DNA from: Litoribacterium kuwaitense
GTDB taxonomy: Bacteria; Bacillota; Bacilli; Bacillales; DSM-28697
Assembly (NCBI RefSeq): GCF_011058155.1
Contig: NZ_JAALFC010000008.1
Location: 1 to 64,000, forward strand
Direction of reading: 5' to 3'
DNA: 64,000 nt
In this document: positions 33,878 to 44,300 of the stretch, piece after piece
Position numbering within the stretch: position 1 is the first letter of the stretch
Layout of the letters: every line of letters begins with the position of its first letter
Program-made: the position numbers and the translations under genes
Notes under the pieces: generated by a model
Seen by the model: only the letters and a program-made list of their open reading frames with translations
What the model was told of the DNA's origin: nothing
Database searches by the model: none

Positions 33878-34530
33878 AAGATATGCCTCCTTTGTCCTAT
33901 GATCGGCCGAAAGATGTATCCTGATTACATTTTTTCCAAAAATATCTTACTTATATTATAGTCCAAATGAACTGGTTAGGGAAGAGTTTTCAGCGAACTA
34001 GATTGAATAATTGCACATTTTAAATGAATATTGTACATTCTTTCTTTCCACTGTTTAGATTTTACCCATAGTCGATATTTCATTCAACAAGAAAGTGATT
34101 AAAAGTATGCTAAAAATGAAAATGTATAAAAAAAATGACAGACATCGCTGTATTTCGTATGATTTCGACAGGGGAGCGGTGATAACAAAGATTCTCTCAT
34201 TTGGAGAGTTGTCATCATTGAAAGGGACGCTGTAAAATAACTTTATACTAAAGAGTGCACATCCACACATCTTTTTTCTTTCCGGTATGTAAGTGTATTA
34301 GCAAGGTGAGGGGTTAGAAGCTTGGACATGAATACTAAATTGCTTGACTGATATGCAGGAACATCTGCATGTTGAGCTGAAATCTTGAATGAAGGACATA
34401 TTTACCTAGATAAAGTTAAGGTCACGAGCATGACATTTCATAAAAGCACTTTACTTTAATCATAAAAGCACACTTACGGGTAGGTTAATAACGATAAAAG
34501 TATAGGCTGAGAAAGCGAGGCTTCAAGGCC
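33878..34530. other. 653-bp AT-rich gap
   Basis: Between the spo0E-like gene and ywfO. Low-complexity AT-rich sequence with one imperfect hairpin (TGATAAC...CTCTC/GAGAG...GTCATCA at about 34179-34218). A 71-codon frame at 34055-34270 (minus) has one hydrophobic segment but no RBS and no recognisable homology. I see no convincing gene or RNA. Confidence 0.5.
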
Positions 34531-35832
34531 ATGGGATTCACGGCAGAAAAACTAGAAGAAGAAAAAGTATTTAAAGATCCTGTTCATCGTTATATTCATG
34601 TCAGAGACAAGCTCATTTGGGATTTGATAGGGACAAAAGAATTTCAACGGCTCCGACGTATTCGCCAGCTCGGTACTTCGTATCTCACTTTTCATGGTGC
34701 TGAACATAGTCGCTTTAACCATTCCTTGGGCGTGTATGAAATTGTTCGGCGTATTGCTGAAGTGTTTAAAAATCGTCCGCATTGGCGGGAGGAAGACCGG
34801 CTGCTTTGTTTAACAGCTGCTTTGCTGCACGATATTGGGCATGGGCCTTTTTCGCACTCCTTTGAGAAGGTATTTCACCTCGATCATGAAGTGTGGAGCC
34901 GAAGGATTATTTTAGGGGACACGGAAGTCAATCAAGTGTTAAAGGCGGTTGATTCATCGTTTCCACAGCGCGTCGCTGACGTCATTGAGAAAACGGATGA
35001 GAACAAACTCATTGTCAGCCTCATTTCGAGTCAGGTAGATGCCGACCGAATGGATTATTTACTCCGAGATGCTTATTACACTGGCGTAAGCTATGGTCAA
35101 TTTGATATGGAGCGCATTTTGCGCGTCATGCGCCCGACAGATGATCAGGTCGTCATTAAGCATAGTGGAATGCACGCGGTTGAGCATTATATTATGAGCC
35201 GCTATCAGATGTATTGGCAAGTCTATTTTCACCCCGTCACGCGAAGTGCAGAAGTGATTTTGACAAAGGTACTCCTGCGTGCAAAGGAATTGTATGAGAA
35301 AGGGTATCCGTTTCAGCATCCGCCTTTACTTTTGCAAAGCCTTTTTCGTGAGAAAGTGACTTTAGATGAGTATCTACAGCTGGATGAATCCATTGTATTA
35401 TATTATTTTCATATGTGGCAGCATGAGGAAGATGAGATTTTAAAGGATTTAGCCAATCGGTTTATGAATCGCCGCTTATTTCAATATGTTGAGATAAACA
35501 CTGAATTACAGATGAAGCAATGGATGGAGCTAAGTCGTTTGTTTGAACAAATTGGACTTGCACCGGAGTATTATCTTGTCGTTGATTCTTCGTCTGATTT
35601 GCCCTATGATTTTTATCGGCCAGGTGAAGAAGAGGAGCGTCTTCCGATTCATTTATTAATGCCTGGAGGAGAGTTGCAAGAGCTGTCCAGGCAATCGGAT
35701 ATTGTGGAATCCATTTCTGGAAAGAAGCGAACAGATCACAAACTGTATTTTCCGAAGGATTTACTAGACAATGCAAGAGAGCATGAGCGAGAGAAAAAGA
35801 GGATTTTGGACATTCTGTATGGCAAGGGGTAA
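34531..35832 (+). CDS. ywfO: HD-domain phosphohydrolase YwfO
   Basis: 433 residues. FKDPVHRYIHVRD and EFQRLRRIRQLGTSYLTFHGA at the start, then AEHSRFNHSLGVYE and LLHDIGHGPFSHSFE with the HD metal motif, and QVDADRMDYLLRDAYYTG. These are the dGTPase-like/HD family features of B. subtilis YwfO. Probably hydrolyses nucleotides, with the exact substrate uncertain. ywgA follows after 6 bp, and ywhD 75 bp further on, so these may be cotranscribed. Confidence 0.88.
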   Translation: MGFTAEKLEEEKVFKDPVHRYIHVRDKLIWDLIGTKEFQRLRRIRQLGTSYLTFHGAEHSRFNHSLGVYEIVRRIAEVFKNRPHWREEDRLLCLTAALLHDIGHGPFSHSFEKVFHLDHEVWSRRIILGDTEVNQVLKAVDSSFPQRVADVIEKTDENKLIVSLISSQVDADRMDYLLRDAYYTGVSYGQFDMERILRVMRPTDDQVVIKHSGMHAVEHYIMSRYQMYWQVYFHPVTRSAEVILTKVLLRAKELYEKGYPFQHPPLLLQSLFREKVTLDEYLQLDESIVLYYFHMWQHEEDEILKDLANRFMNRRLFQYVEINTELQMKQWMELSRLFEQIGLAPEYYLVVDSSSDLPYDFYRPGEEEERLPIHLLMPGGELQELSRQSDIVESISGKKRTDHKLYFPKDLLDNAREHEREKKRILDILYGKG

Positions 35833-35838
35833 TGCCGA

Positions 35839-36342
35839 GTGTTAATGGAACATGCCAAGCTACTTAAAGTACTAGCAGATACAAAGAAGATCACTGGTCG
35901 CAAAAAACTGCAAAAGATGATTTATATTGCACAAAAGCTGCACTATCCTTTTTATGAGAAATTTGAATTTCATATGTATGGTCCTTATTCAGAGGAATTG
36001 ACTTTGCAAATGGAAGAGCTTGATCATCTCGGATTAGTACGGGTTTATAAAGAGGAAAGTGAAGAATTGCTTTTTACAATGACGGAAGAAGGGGAAGCTT
36101 TTTTGCAGCAGAGCAATGTCGAACTTCCTTCTACGTGGGCGTGTATGAATTGCTTAAATCAGCAAAGCGCTCGTTTTCTTGAATTAGTCGCTGCACTTCT
36201 TTACTTTGGTCACCTTCCTATAGAACAGCTTCGGCAAAAGGTCGCTATGTTAAAAAGACAGCCGCAATATGAGCAAGTTGAGATTGATGAGGCGTTCCAC
36301 TTTATTCAAGCGTTGAAAGAAAGGCAGTTTTCGCTAGCTTGA
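35839..36342 (+). CDS. ywgA: YwgA-family protein
   Basis: 167 residues. AKLLKVLADTKKITGRKKLQKMIYIAQKL, summarised as ITGRKKLQKMIYIAQKL, then FEFHMYGPYSEELT identify the YwgA family, a winged-helix-like fold of unknown function related to SocA/antitoxin-like Panacea proteins by general pattern (inference). Starts at GTG 35839, six bases after the ywfO stop; ATG 35845 is an alternative. AAGGGG is the RBS. Tight spacing suggests coexpression with ywfO. Confidence 0.8.
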   Translation: MLMEHAKLLKVLADTKKITGRKKLQKMIYIAQKLHYPFYEKFEFHMYGPYSEELTLQMEELDHLGLVRVYKEESEELLFTMTEEGEAFLQQSNVELPSTWACMNCLNQQSARFLELVAALLYFGHLPIEQLRQKVAMLKRQPQYEQVEIDEAFHFIQALKERQFSLA

Positions 36343-36426
36343 TTCTGCTAGTTAGAGATTGGTCATCGTCATGTGATACACTGAAGGGAAATATCGAAAG
36401 CAGCTTTTGAAAGGGGCGTGTCACCA

Positions 36427-36933
36427 ATGAGTGAAGAAAAAAAGCGAACGAGTACACAGTTTAATATTCTTAAAAACGATTCAACGGACGGTCATGGTGG
36501 CTTTGGTGTAGGCTCTATTAGTCTTGAAAATGTCTCGCCGGTCATCATTGATCCGGAAGAAGAAGAAGTGTTTATTGATATGGGGGCTTTACATGCGCGT
36601 TCGAAGGTGGAGCGTCGCTTGAAATTTGTCCCTAACCGAGAGGAAGTGCCTGATGGCAAGCTCTATTGGATCGTTTGGGTCACTGTGGAGCGAGGAGACG
36701 AAGGTCCATACTATGCGGGGCTTGGCGGCTGTGAGATTCGTACCAATCGTTCCATTAAACGAGGCTATAAGTCGATGCCGGAGCATGTCAATCATATGGA
36801 TAAATCAATGAAGCATCAAGTCGCTGTCAGTCATATGGATGAAAAGTCACGCCAGTTGCTTGCTGCCTTTTTAAAGGAATACGATGAGGGGATGTGGCAA
36901 CGTTCATCCGAGTCGCTCAAGGATGCGTTGTAA
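36427..36933 (+). CDS. ywhD: YwhD-family protein
   Basis: 168 residues. FNILKNDSTDGHGGFGVGSISLENVSPVIID, given here by its core GHGGFGVGSISLENVSPV, then VFIDMGALHARSKVERRLKF and YYAGLGGCEI match B. subtilis YwhD closely. Function unknown, cytoplasmic. ATG 36427 lies about ten bases after AAAGGGGC; GTG 36418 is too near the SD. Syntenic with B. subtilis (ywgA, ywhD, pbpG order). A weak AAAAGAG/CTCTTTT hairpin with T-run lies at 37025-37048. Confidence 0.85.
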   Translation: MSEEKKRTSTQFNILKNDSTDGHGGFGVGSISLENVSPVIIDPEEEEVFIDMGALHARSKVERRLKFVPNREEVPDGKLYWIVWVTVERGDEGPYYAGLGGCEIRTNRSIKRGYKSMPEHVNHMDKSMKHQVAVSHMDEKSRQLLAAFLKEYDEGMWQRSSESLKDAL

Positions 36934-37179
36934 ATTTGAACATTTTATGAACGTTTGGCATAATGCTTGAGAAAGCGCTATAAAGTAGTAAACTTTGTAA
37001 AAGATGCACACATAGCATCTAGGACAAAAGAGGCTGCGCTCTTTTTTTGTGAAGGCTTTTGACCCAGGCCCACACGAAGAAGAGACAGCCTTTTTTATAT
37101 GCCATCACGCCATTCCCCCATAACAGTTCCTGTAAGCAATGTACATCTCTTTTTTTACCACTCAACCTTCCAATCTACG

Positions 37180-39216
37180 CTAAAATGGCCAAAATTCTTT
37201 CCACCAAGCCTCTCGTGGCTTTTTCGGCACTGGCGTCGGTGCTCGTTTTTCGGGTTCAGTTGGCTGACAATACCCTTGTGGAGCAGTGCCTCTTTCAAAG
37301 TACATCATTCTTCCTTTGCACGATGTCGTTGCCCGCTTACCAGAGGAAGGGTCGATGGCGACAGGAATGACACCTTCTGTTGCCTGGAACGTACGTAACG
37401 GCAGTCCTTCATGACTTTTTTCCATGACATCGGCCCAAATTTTTTTTGAGGCGACTTTTTCAGCCGGAATGTCTAATGTTTGTCCTTGATCATAGCCAAG
37501 CCAGACGGTACTAACGAGTTGTGGTGTGAATCCAATCATCCACGTGTCGGTGTTCGTTGTCCCTGATTTACCAGCGTAAGGGCGGTGGAGCTCGGAAACG
37601 AGATCCTGTCCGGTGACAGTCGTGTAACCATTTAGCTCTTGGTCGAACATCCCCGTCATCATATGAGCTGTTAAAAAAGCAAGGTCACGATCCAGCGCCT
37701 GAGTGAGCTCCGGCTTTGCTTCGTATAATACCTCACCGCGGTAGTTTTCCACCCGTTCTATAAACAGAGGCTCTGCTTTGACGCCTTGGTTGGCAAAAGC
37801 TGTGTAAGCTTCAGTCATTTCCATTAAGCTGACGGGAGAAGTGCCTAATGCTAATGAAGGGACAGGCTGCAGCGCACTATCAATGCCGAGTGTTTTGGCC
37901 GTTTCGATCAATCTTTGTTCACCTAAGAAAAGGTTGGTTTTTACAGCAAAGATGTTGTCTGAAAGGGCAAGTGCCTGTGCCATCGTAATGGGGGCATTTG
38001 CGTAATAGCCGTTGTAGTTGTCCGGCTTATATACTTCCCTGCCATCGTCATAACGAAATGTCGTCGGCTCGCTGACGAGCGTCGTTGCAGGTGTGAAACC
38101 GTTGGCTAATGCCGTATAATAGAGAAGAGGCTTAAAAGTCGATCCTGGGGCCCGCTTCGCTTGGGTTGCCCGGTTGAAGGCACTTTCTTCAAAATCTCGC
38201 CCTCCGACGAGCGCGCGGACTTTACCAGTTTTTGGTTCCATGACGACGACGGCAGCCTGAATGGATGATTGCCCATGAACATGTCGCGAAACGGCTTGCT
38301 CAGCACTCGCTTGCACATGTGGCTGTAATGTCGTAAAAATACGGAGTCCACCTGTTTGAATCTGTCGCTCGGTCAAACCTGCTTTTTCTTGTAATGCTTG
38401 AAATACAGCCTGCTGATAATAAGGGGCACGGAGCGGCTCGTTTGGATGGTTTGCCAGCGCAATCGTTGCTGCCTTGGCTTGTTCTGCATCTTCTTTAGAT
38501 ATTTTTCGCGACTTTACCATCTGCTTTAATACATAGCCTTGCCGATCTTTCGCATTGTCAAAATGGATCTCTGGTGAGTACAGACCGGGACCTTTTGGAA
38601 TGCCCGCCAAAAGCGCTGCCTCGGCGATCGTCAAATCACTTGCCGACGTATTAAAAAAATATTGCGCGGCTGCCTCGACACCGTAAACGCCATGCCCAAA
38701 ATAGATCGTATTTAAATAACCTTCTAAAATGTCTTCCTTTGAATAATGCATTTCTAGCTGCAGCGTTACATAGGCTTCACGAATTTTTCGGCTCCACGTT
38801 TTCGTCAGGTCTCCAAATAAGTTGCGCGCATATTGCTGTGTCAGCGTACTCGCACCTTGTACTTTGTCAAAAGATTTGAGGTTGGCAATTGTTGCGGCGG
38901 CAATTCGGGAGTAATCAAACCCGTTGTGGGTAAAAAAATCAGCATCTTCGGCAGCCAGCGTGGCATCGATGATGTGTTGAGACATATCTTCAACGCTGAT
39001 CCAGTATCTTGTAACACCCGGCGTAGAACGTTCTGCGATGAGCTCCCCTTCAGCGTCATACACTTTAGCCGTTTGGGGAACGGTAAGCGGTGGAGGCTCT
39101 TGAACATAGACCGTCGCTAATAAGATGCCGTAGGTGATGAAGATCGTCGCTACTCCAGCAGCAATAATCATTCCAATGACCTTTAGTCGTTTCCGAAACC
39201 AGGTGTCCAACGTCAT
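37180..39216 (-). CDS. pbpG: class A penicillin-binding protein (PbpG/YwhE-like)
   Basis: 678 residues. One N-terminal transmembrane anchor, a glycosyltransferase domain with AAEDADFFTHNGFDYSRIA (catalytic EDxxFxxHxG), GASTLTQQYARNLF and YLNTIYFGHGVYGVEAAA, then a transpeptidase with STFK (APGSTFKPLL), SDN (LSDNIFAVK) and KSGTTNTD. All active-site motifs are intact. The C-terminus is Pro/basic rich. Position between ywhD and speE is that of B. subtilis pbpG, a sporulation-associated class A PBP. Divergent from speE with a 187-bp intergenic region. Confidence 0.9.
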   Translation of the reverse strand: MTLDTWFRKRLKVIGMIIAAGVATIFITYGILLATVYVQEPPPLTVPQTAKVYDAEGELIAERSTPGVTRYWISVEDMSQHIIDATLAAEDADFFTHNGFDYSRIAAATIANLKSFDKVQGASTLTQQYARNLFGDLTKTWSRKIREAYVTLQLEMHYSKEDILEGYLNTIYFGHGVYGVEAAAQYFFNTSASDLTIAEAALLAGIPKGPGLYSPEIHFDNAKDRQGYVLKQMVKSRKISKEDAEQAKAATIALANHPNEPLRAPYYQQAVFQALQEKAGLTERQIQTGGLRIFTTLQPHVQASAEQAVSRHVHGQSSIQAAVVVMEPKTGKVRALVGGRDFEESAFNRATQAKRAPGSTFKPLLYYTALANGFTPATTLVSEPTTFRYDDGREVYKPDNYNGYYANAPITMAQALALSDNIFAVKTNLFLGEQRLIETAKTLGIDSALQPVPSLALGTSPVSLMEMTEAYTAFANQGVKAEPLFIERVENYRGEVLYEAKPELTQALDRDLAFLTAHMMTGMFDQELNGYTTVTGQDLVSELHRPYAGKSGTTNTDTWMIGFTPQLVSTVWLGYDQGQTLDIPAEKVASKKIWADVMEKSHEGLPLRTFQATEGVIPVAIDPSSGKRATTSCKGRMMYFERGTAPQGYCQPTEPEKRAPTPVPKKPREAWWKEFWPF

Positions 39217-39403
39217 CCCTCCCTACACAGTCCTCACCCTTTTTTATCCAGTATATCCAGCCGCTTATTTTTTTAATCGCGCCTGTGCCTCATACGAAAA
39301 AGATTGCACTTCGGTGTTTGTTTCGACTATACTTTTTTTGTTTCCACGAAAGTTTTTTGAGAGAGTTACAGCTTATGTGCTGGGGAAATAGAGAGGAAGA
39401 GAT

Positions 39404-40246
39404 ATGATGAGTATTTGGTTTACTGAAAAACAAACCCCTTATTTTGGGATTACAGCACAAGTTCGCTGTTCGCTCGTGCATGAGAAGACGCCTTATCAAA
39501 AGCTCGATCTCATCGAAACTGAGGAGTTTGGCAAAATGCTGCTACTTGACGATATGGTGATGACGACTGAAAAGGATGAATTTGTTTATCACGAAATGAT
39601 GGCGCATGTGCCGATGTTTACTCATCCAAAACCTGTCAATGTACTCGTCGTTGGAGGAGGAGATGGCGGTGTCGTTCGGGAAGTGTTAAAGCATCCGTCG
39701 GTAGAGTGTGTGACGCTAGCGGAAATTGACGGCGCGGTCATCGAATATTCGAAAACACATTTACCAAAAATTGCGGGGATGTTAGACGATCCACGTGTGG
39801 ACGTGAAGGTTGGCGATGGCTTTATGCACATTGCTGAGGCACGGGATGCATATGACGTGATTATGGTTGATTCAACGGAGCCGGTTGGTCCTGCTGCGAA
39901 GCTATTTGAAAAAGGTTTTTATGAAGGCATTTCGCGAGCATTGACGAAGGACGGGGTCTTTGTCGCCCAAACCGATAATCCTTGGTTTAAAGCAGAGCTT
40001 ATTCGCCAAGTGTATCAAGATGTTAGCGAAATATTTCCGATCACACGGGTTTATACAGCGAACGTTCCAACCTATCCGAGCGGCATGTGGACGTTTACGA
40101 TCGGTTCAAAGACATATGATCCGTGCAAAGTATCTGCTGAGCGCTTTCATTCGATTGAATCGCAATATTATACGTCCTCACTTCACCATGCATCGTTTGT
40201 CTTACCTCGATTTGTGGAACGTCTCTTAGAGGAGGCGTCGGATTGA
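39404..40246 (+). CDS. speE: spermidine synthase
   Basis: 280 residues. [16 protein letters not shown] at the start, [16 protein letters not shown], the SAM-fold [29 protein letters not shown] with catalytic Asp, and QTDNPWF. It moves an aminopropyl group from decarboxylated SAM to putrescine. GAGAGGAAGAG precedes the paired ATG at 39404/39407. speB overlaps by 4 bp (TTGA), giving the speE-speB polyamine operon. Confidence 0.95.
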   Translation: MMSIWFTEKQTPYFGITAQVRCSLVHEKTPYQKLDLIETEEFGKMLLLDDMVMTTEKDEFVYHEMMAHVPMFTHPKPVNVLVVGGGDGGVVREVLKHPSVECVTLAEIDGAVIEYSKTHLPKIAGMLDDPRVDVKVGDGFMHIAEARDAYDVIMVDSTEPVGPAAKLFEKGFYEGISRALTKDGVFVAQTDNPWFKAELIRQVYQDVSEIFPITRVYTANVPTYPSGMWTFTIGSKTYDPCKVSAERFHSIESQYYTSSLHHASFVLPRFVERLLEEASD

Positions 40247-41127
40247 CCTATTTTGACGAAGCTTATTCAGGCAAAGTGTTTATTATGAGCCGGAGTACGT
40301 ATGAAGACGCAACGGCGGTCATCTATGGTATGCCAATGGACTGGACAGTCAGCTTTCGTCCTGGTTCCCGCTTTGGCCCGGGGCGCATTCGTGAAGCGTC
40401 GATTGGATTAGAAGAATATAGTTTTCGTTTGGATGCTCATTTAGAAGATGTTGCGTATTACGACGCTGGCGACCTCATGCTTCCTTTTGGTAATGCAACA
40501 AAAAGTCTTGCGATGATTCGTGAATTTGCGAAAAGCTTGTTTAAGGATGGTAAATTTCCTCTTGGATTAGGCGGGGAGCACCTCGTTTCCTGGCCTGTTA
40601 TCCAAGAAGCGCATGCGGCATACCCTGACCTTGCCCTCATCCATATTGATGCGCATGCGGACTTACGCGTGTCGTATGAGGGGGAAGTGCTTTCTCATGC
40701 GACACCGATACGAAAAGCGTGTGAATTGCTCGGCGCGGACAATGTGTATTCGTTCGGGATTCGCTCAGGCTCTCGAGAGGAATATGATTATGCACGTTCG
40801 AGCGGTATGCATTTTTATCCTGAACAAGTTTTTGAACCAATAAAAAAAGCACTTCCTTCTCTCCAAGGGCGCCCAGTATATATCACCATTGATATCGATG
40901 TATTAGATCCAGCTTCTGCCCCAGGAACAGGGACGGCAGAAGCAGGGGGGATTACATCACGCGAGCTCCTTGAAACGCTATATGCCTTATCAGCAGCAAA
41001 CATAAATATTGTTGGGGCAGACCTTGTAGAAGTGGCGCCTGCGTATGACAACGCAGATCAGACCTCGATTACTGCAGCGAAGCTTATTCGCGAAATGCTA
41101 TTAGGATGGATTCCTAAATCAACCTAA
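40243..41127 (+). CDS. speB: agmatinase
   Basis: 294 residues of the ureohydrolase family. [38 protein letters not shown] and [22 protein letters not shown] supply the manganese ligands. It hydrolyses agmatine to putrescine and urea, feeding SpeE. The start TTG 40243 overlaps the speE stop (TTGA), so it is translationally coupled, with the SD (TTAGAGGAGGC) inside speE. Confidence 0.95.
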   Translation: MTYFDEAYSGKVFIMSRSTYEDATAVIYGMPMDWTVSFRPGSRFGPGRIREASIGLEEYSFRLDAHLEDVAYYDAGDLMLPFGNATKSLAMIREFAKSLFKDGKFPLGLGGEHLVSWPVIQEAHAAYPDLALIHIDAHADLRVSYEGEVLSHATPIRKACELLGADNVYSFGIRSGSREEYDYARSSGMHFYPEQVFEPIKKALPSLQGRPVYITIDIDVLDPASAPGTGTAEAGGITSRELLETLYALSAANINIVGADLVEVAPAYDNADQTSITAAKLIREMLLGWIPKST

Positions 41128-41131
41128 AACC

Positions 41132-41225
41132 TTAGCCTGTTTACAAGGATTAGCTATTTGCATATATCGTCGGTCGCTACTCATACGCTCATGAACAAAA
41201 ATTCTAGATTTGCGCTGACAAGCTT
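41132..41225 (-). repeat. dispersed intergenic repeat, inverted copy
   Basis: Read on the minus strand: CTTGTCAGCGCAAATC, TTGTTCATGAGCGTATGAG, GCGACCGACGATATATGC, TTGTAAACAGGCTAAGG. Same block order as 30445-30555. It follows the speB stop directly. Confidence 0.5.
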
Positions 41226-41241
41226 TTTTAAGCTGGACTGG

Positions 41242-41335
41242 TACAATGACAATAATTAAGAATTACGAGAGAGTAGGCATTCAGATGCGATCTGTCTACA
41301 CTCTTAAACCTCCTTATTTTGGAGGTTTTTTAATA
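41242..41335 (+). ncRNA. short structured leader or small RNA ending in a terminator
   Basis: An extended -10 (TGGTACAAT, 41239-41247) would start RNA near 41254. The RNA folds as GAGAGTAG / CTACACTC with an inner GCAT/ATGC stem, then AACCTCC / GGAGGTT followed by TTTTTTAA (41311-41333). The terminator ends about 30 bp before the giant kinase gene. It is either the speB terminator region, a small RNA, or an attenuator of the kinase gene. The structure is seen; expression is inferred. Confidence 0.4.
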
Positions 41336-41363
41336 AGTGAACTCATACAAAGGAGGATTTTGC

Positions 41364-44300
41364 ATGCAAACCCATTCATTCAATAGTGTCGGCTCGCAAG
41401 CTTATTTTGAAGAATATTCACACTATGATGAAGTGTTGGGTCAGTATGTTTATGTCAAGCAAGTATCGCCACAAAATGAATCGACGAATCAGCTAGACGT
41501 GTTAAAAAACGAATATGATTTGCTGCAACGGTATAATGTTAAAGGTCTTCCCACTCCTCTTCATTACTCTCCCGGGCGTTTAGTTCTCCAAGAGGTGAAA
41601 GGAAAGGCATTGCCGTTTTATACAGAGGGGTTTAGAAATGATAGGAAGCTCTTTTTACGTATGGCGATACACTTAGCAAAAACGGTCGCGCGCATCCAGA
41701 ATGCTGGGTTACTTCATCAGCAGCTCACGCCCAATTGCATTTATTGGGACCCTTCTAGAGAGACGATTGTAGTACTTCATACGGAAGCGATGATACGAGA
41801 AAACGGTGATGTAGGCGACAAGTCAATGCGTGCAAAGCTGACACCTTATAGTGCGCCGGAACTTGTGGGTGGCTCTGTAAAGGTGGATGAACGAGCGGAT
41901 GTCTATTCGCTTGGTGTGATTTTATATGAAATGCTAACTGGACAGTTGCCCTATCAACATCAACAATCAGAAGACTGGTATTATGATTTACAAACAGATA
42001 CACCCCCTGATCCGAAAGCATTTTGCGATGATGTCCCTGCACCACTCGTGTCTATTCTTATGAAATCGTTAGAAAAAGATAGGCAGCAGCGATACGATCA
42101 TGCTTTGAGTTTGTGTGTCGATCTTGAGAAACTATTTTTAAATCTATACCACGCCCACCCTTCTCATGATGATCCAGGAAGATTTTGTGTGAAAGGACGT
42201 TTTACGAACGAATTTCCGAATACATCGACCTCTCACTCCGTTGACGCAATGATTGATTTACTATCTGAAGTGCGCCTTGGCATTAGTGCCATAAGCTTTG
42301 TGACAGGCGCTGCTGGGGCTGGAACAACGCCAGTGGTGCGCAACGTTTTACGACAAATGGCACGCGAAAAAGCGATTATTGTGGAAGTGGCGGTTCAGCC
42401 TACTGCCCAAGAGCGCCCGTATCACCTGATGGTGACGATTCTCCGTCAAACGATTCGACAAGTTGCAACGACATATCCAGCTCTATTTAATGACATACGT
42501 GAACAGATGAGTCAACGCTTTCAAGCCATTCCTGGTTGGCTAACGACGCTAATACCAGAGTTACTCTGGATGGGTCAAATGTCTGTTCCGGAAGAAGGCA
42601 TTTCAAGTAAACAAGCATGGGAAGATTATTTTTTGCAATTTTTTCAGTTAGTTGCAAATTCCGAAAGGCCAGTCGTTTTACTGCTAGACCATGTGCAGTG
42701 GGGAGATGTCATGACGAGGAAACGTTTGCGTAAGTGGATGTTGGAAGGTTATTTACCCTATGTCTACATCATCGCTACATCTACACGACAAGAGGAACAT
42801 TTTTTTTCTATTCAAGAATCTTCGTCGCCTTGTTTACGCTTGACGCACCATCATTTATCTCCGCTATCCTTCGAGGAAATCAGTTGTCTCCTTAAAGAGT
42901 TATTTCATTTGCAGTCGTCGCAAAGCTTTCTTCTAGCTGAAGGTTTATTTTTGCTGACACAAGGAAATCCCCTGCAAATAAACACTTATCTCTATACGCT
43001 CGTCGCTAAGGAAGTATTATTTGTCGATGTTGACAAAGGCCAATGGTGTTATGACTTGGACCGCCTAAATCTGCTCATTGAAAATGCTGCTGATCAGAGC
43101 TTGTTGCAAGAAAAACTGCGTCACTTACCGGAAGAAATAACAACCCTATTACAACTGGTTGCCTGTCGGGGTACTGCTGTGATGGCGTCCGAGTTAGGAA
43201 GAGTCAAAAATACTACCCAACAGATTGTTGAGGACACGCTTCATTTAGCCATTAAGCAAGGTCTTCTCATAGAGGACAGCGAAAAAAAGGGACGGTTTTC
43301 CCTTCCTGAACCTTTTCGGTCCCACGTGATGAAAGAAGGGAATCAGCAGTTTTTAAAAGAGGTACACAAACGATGGCTGTTTGAAGACTTGCAGCAGATC
43401 CAAAAAGCGTCTAAGGATCACGCTGTGGACTTGTACGGTGTAACCCATCATTACGAAGGAGCGGGTCGGCCGCAGCTGCCAGCGGATCTGCATCACATCA
43501 TGATTGACATTTTGTTACGGTTTGCAGAAAAAAGCATGCAAATCCAAGCCTTTGAAAGGGCGCTGTCTTATTGTCAACATGTTCAGGAGTTGCTCCAGCG
43601 CTCGTTTGCGAGCTCTCAAACCGACTGTCAGTTTGCGCAAGTGCTCACTTGCCAAATCGCTGTTCAGTTGCAGCAAGGCGTGTATACAGATGTGGAAGAG
43701 ACCATTCATTATTTAAAAAAACATATTCACTCGAAGGAGGAGCAAATAAAGGCTTATCAACGGCTAATGACCGATGCAGATATTGTCGGGAAGAAAAAAG
43801 AGGCGATCCAGTATGGATTAGAAGCTTGCCACTTGCTTGGCGTTTCGTTGTTAAAGCGCCCTGGTGTGACCAGCCAGTGGCTGAAGTCTATCTTTCAACC
43901 GTTCTACCCGACAAACTTGTCATTGGTAAAACCAAGGAGACCTATCGATTCAAATGTTAAAATGCGTTTTCTTATCGATTTTATGCAAGTGTGTTTCTTA
44001 GAAGAAAAACAGTTGCTAGCTGCTGTAACGATGCATGCCTATCGTGATATAGAGAATGTTCATGTACGGTTTCATCCGATGATTCTGAGCTTTTACGCGT
44101 TACACCTGCTTATTTATGAAGGAGATGTTTCATCTGGTCGTCGGTTACTTGCAAAAGCAGAGACGCTTTTAAAGTCTACTCAGCATCAAACGCAAAAAGG
44201 ATGGATGAAATATATTTACGGTTCATGGATGCTTCCTTGGACAACCTCTCTTCAGAATGGTCCGCAAGTGCTTGAAGAAGGGGGGAGGTATTTGCACGAT

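Noticed and set aside
34055-34270. 71-codon minus-strand frame with a hydrophobic stretch
   Set aside because: No RBS, no homology recognised, and very AT-rich surroundings make chance likely.
38833-39120. 95-codon + strand frame
   Set aside because: Antisense to the glycosyltransferase domain of pbpG, whose motifs are complete.
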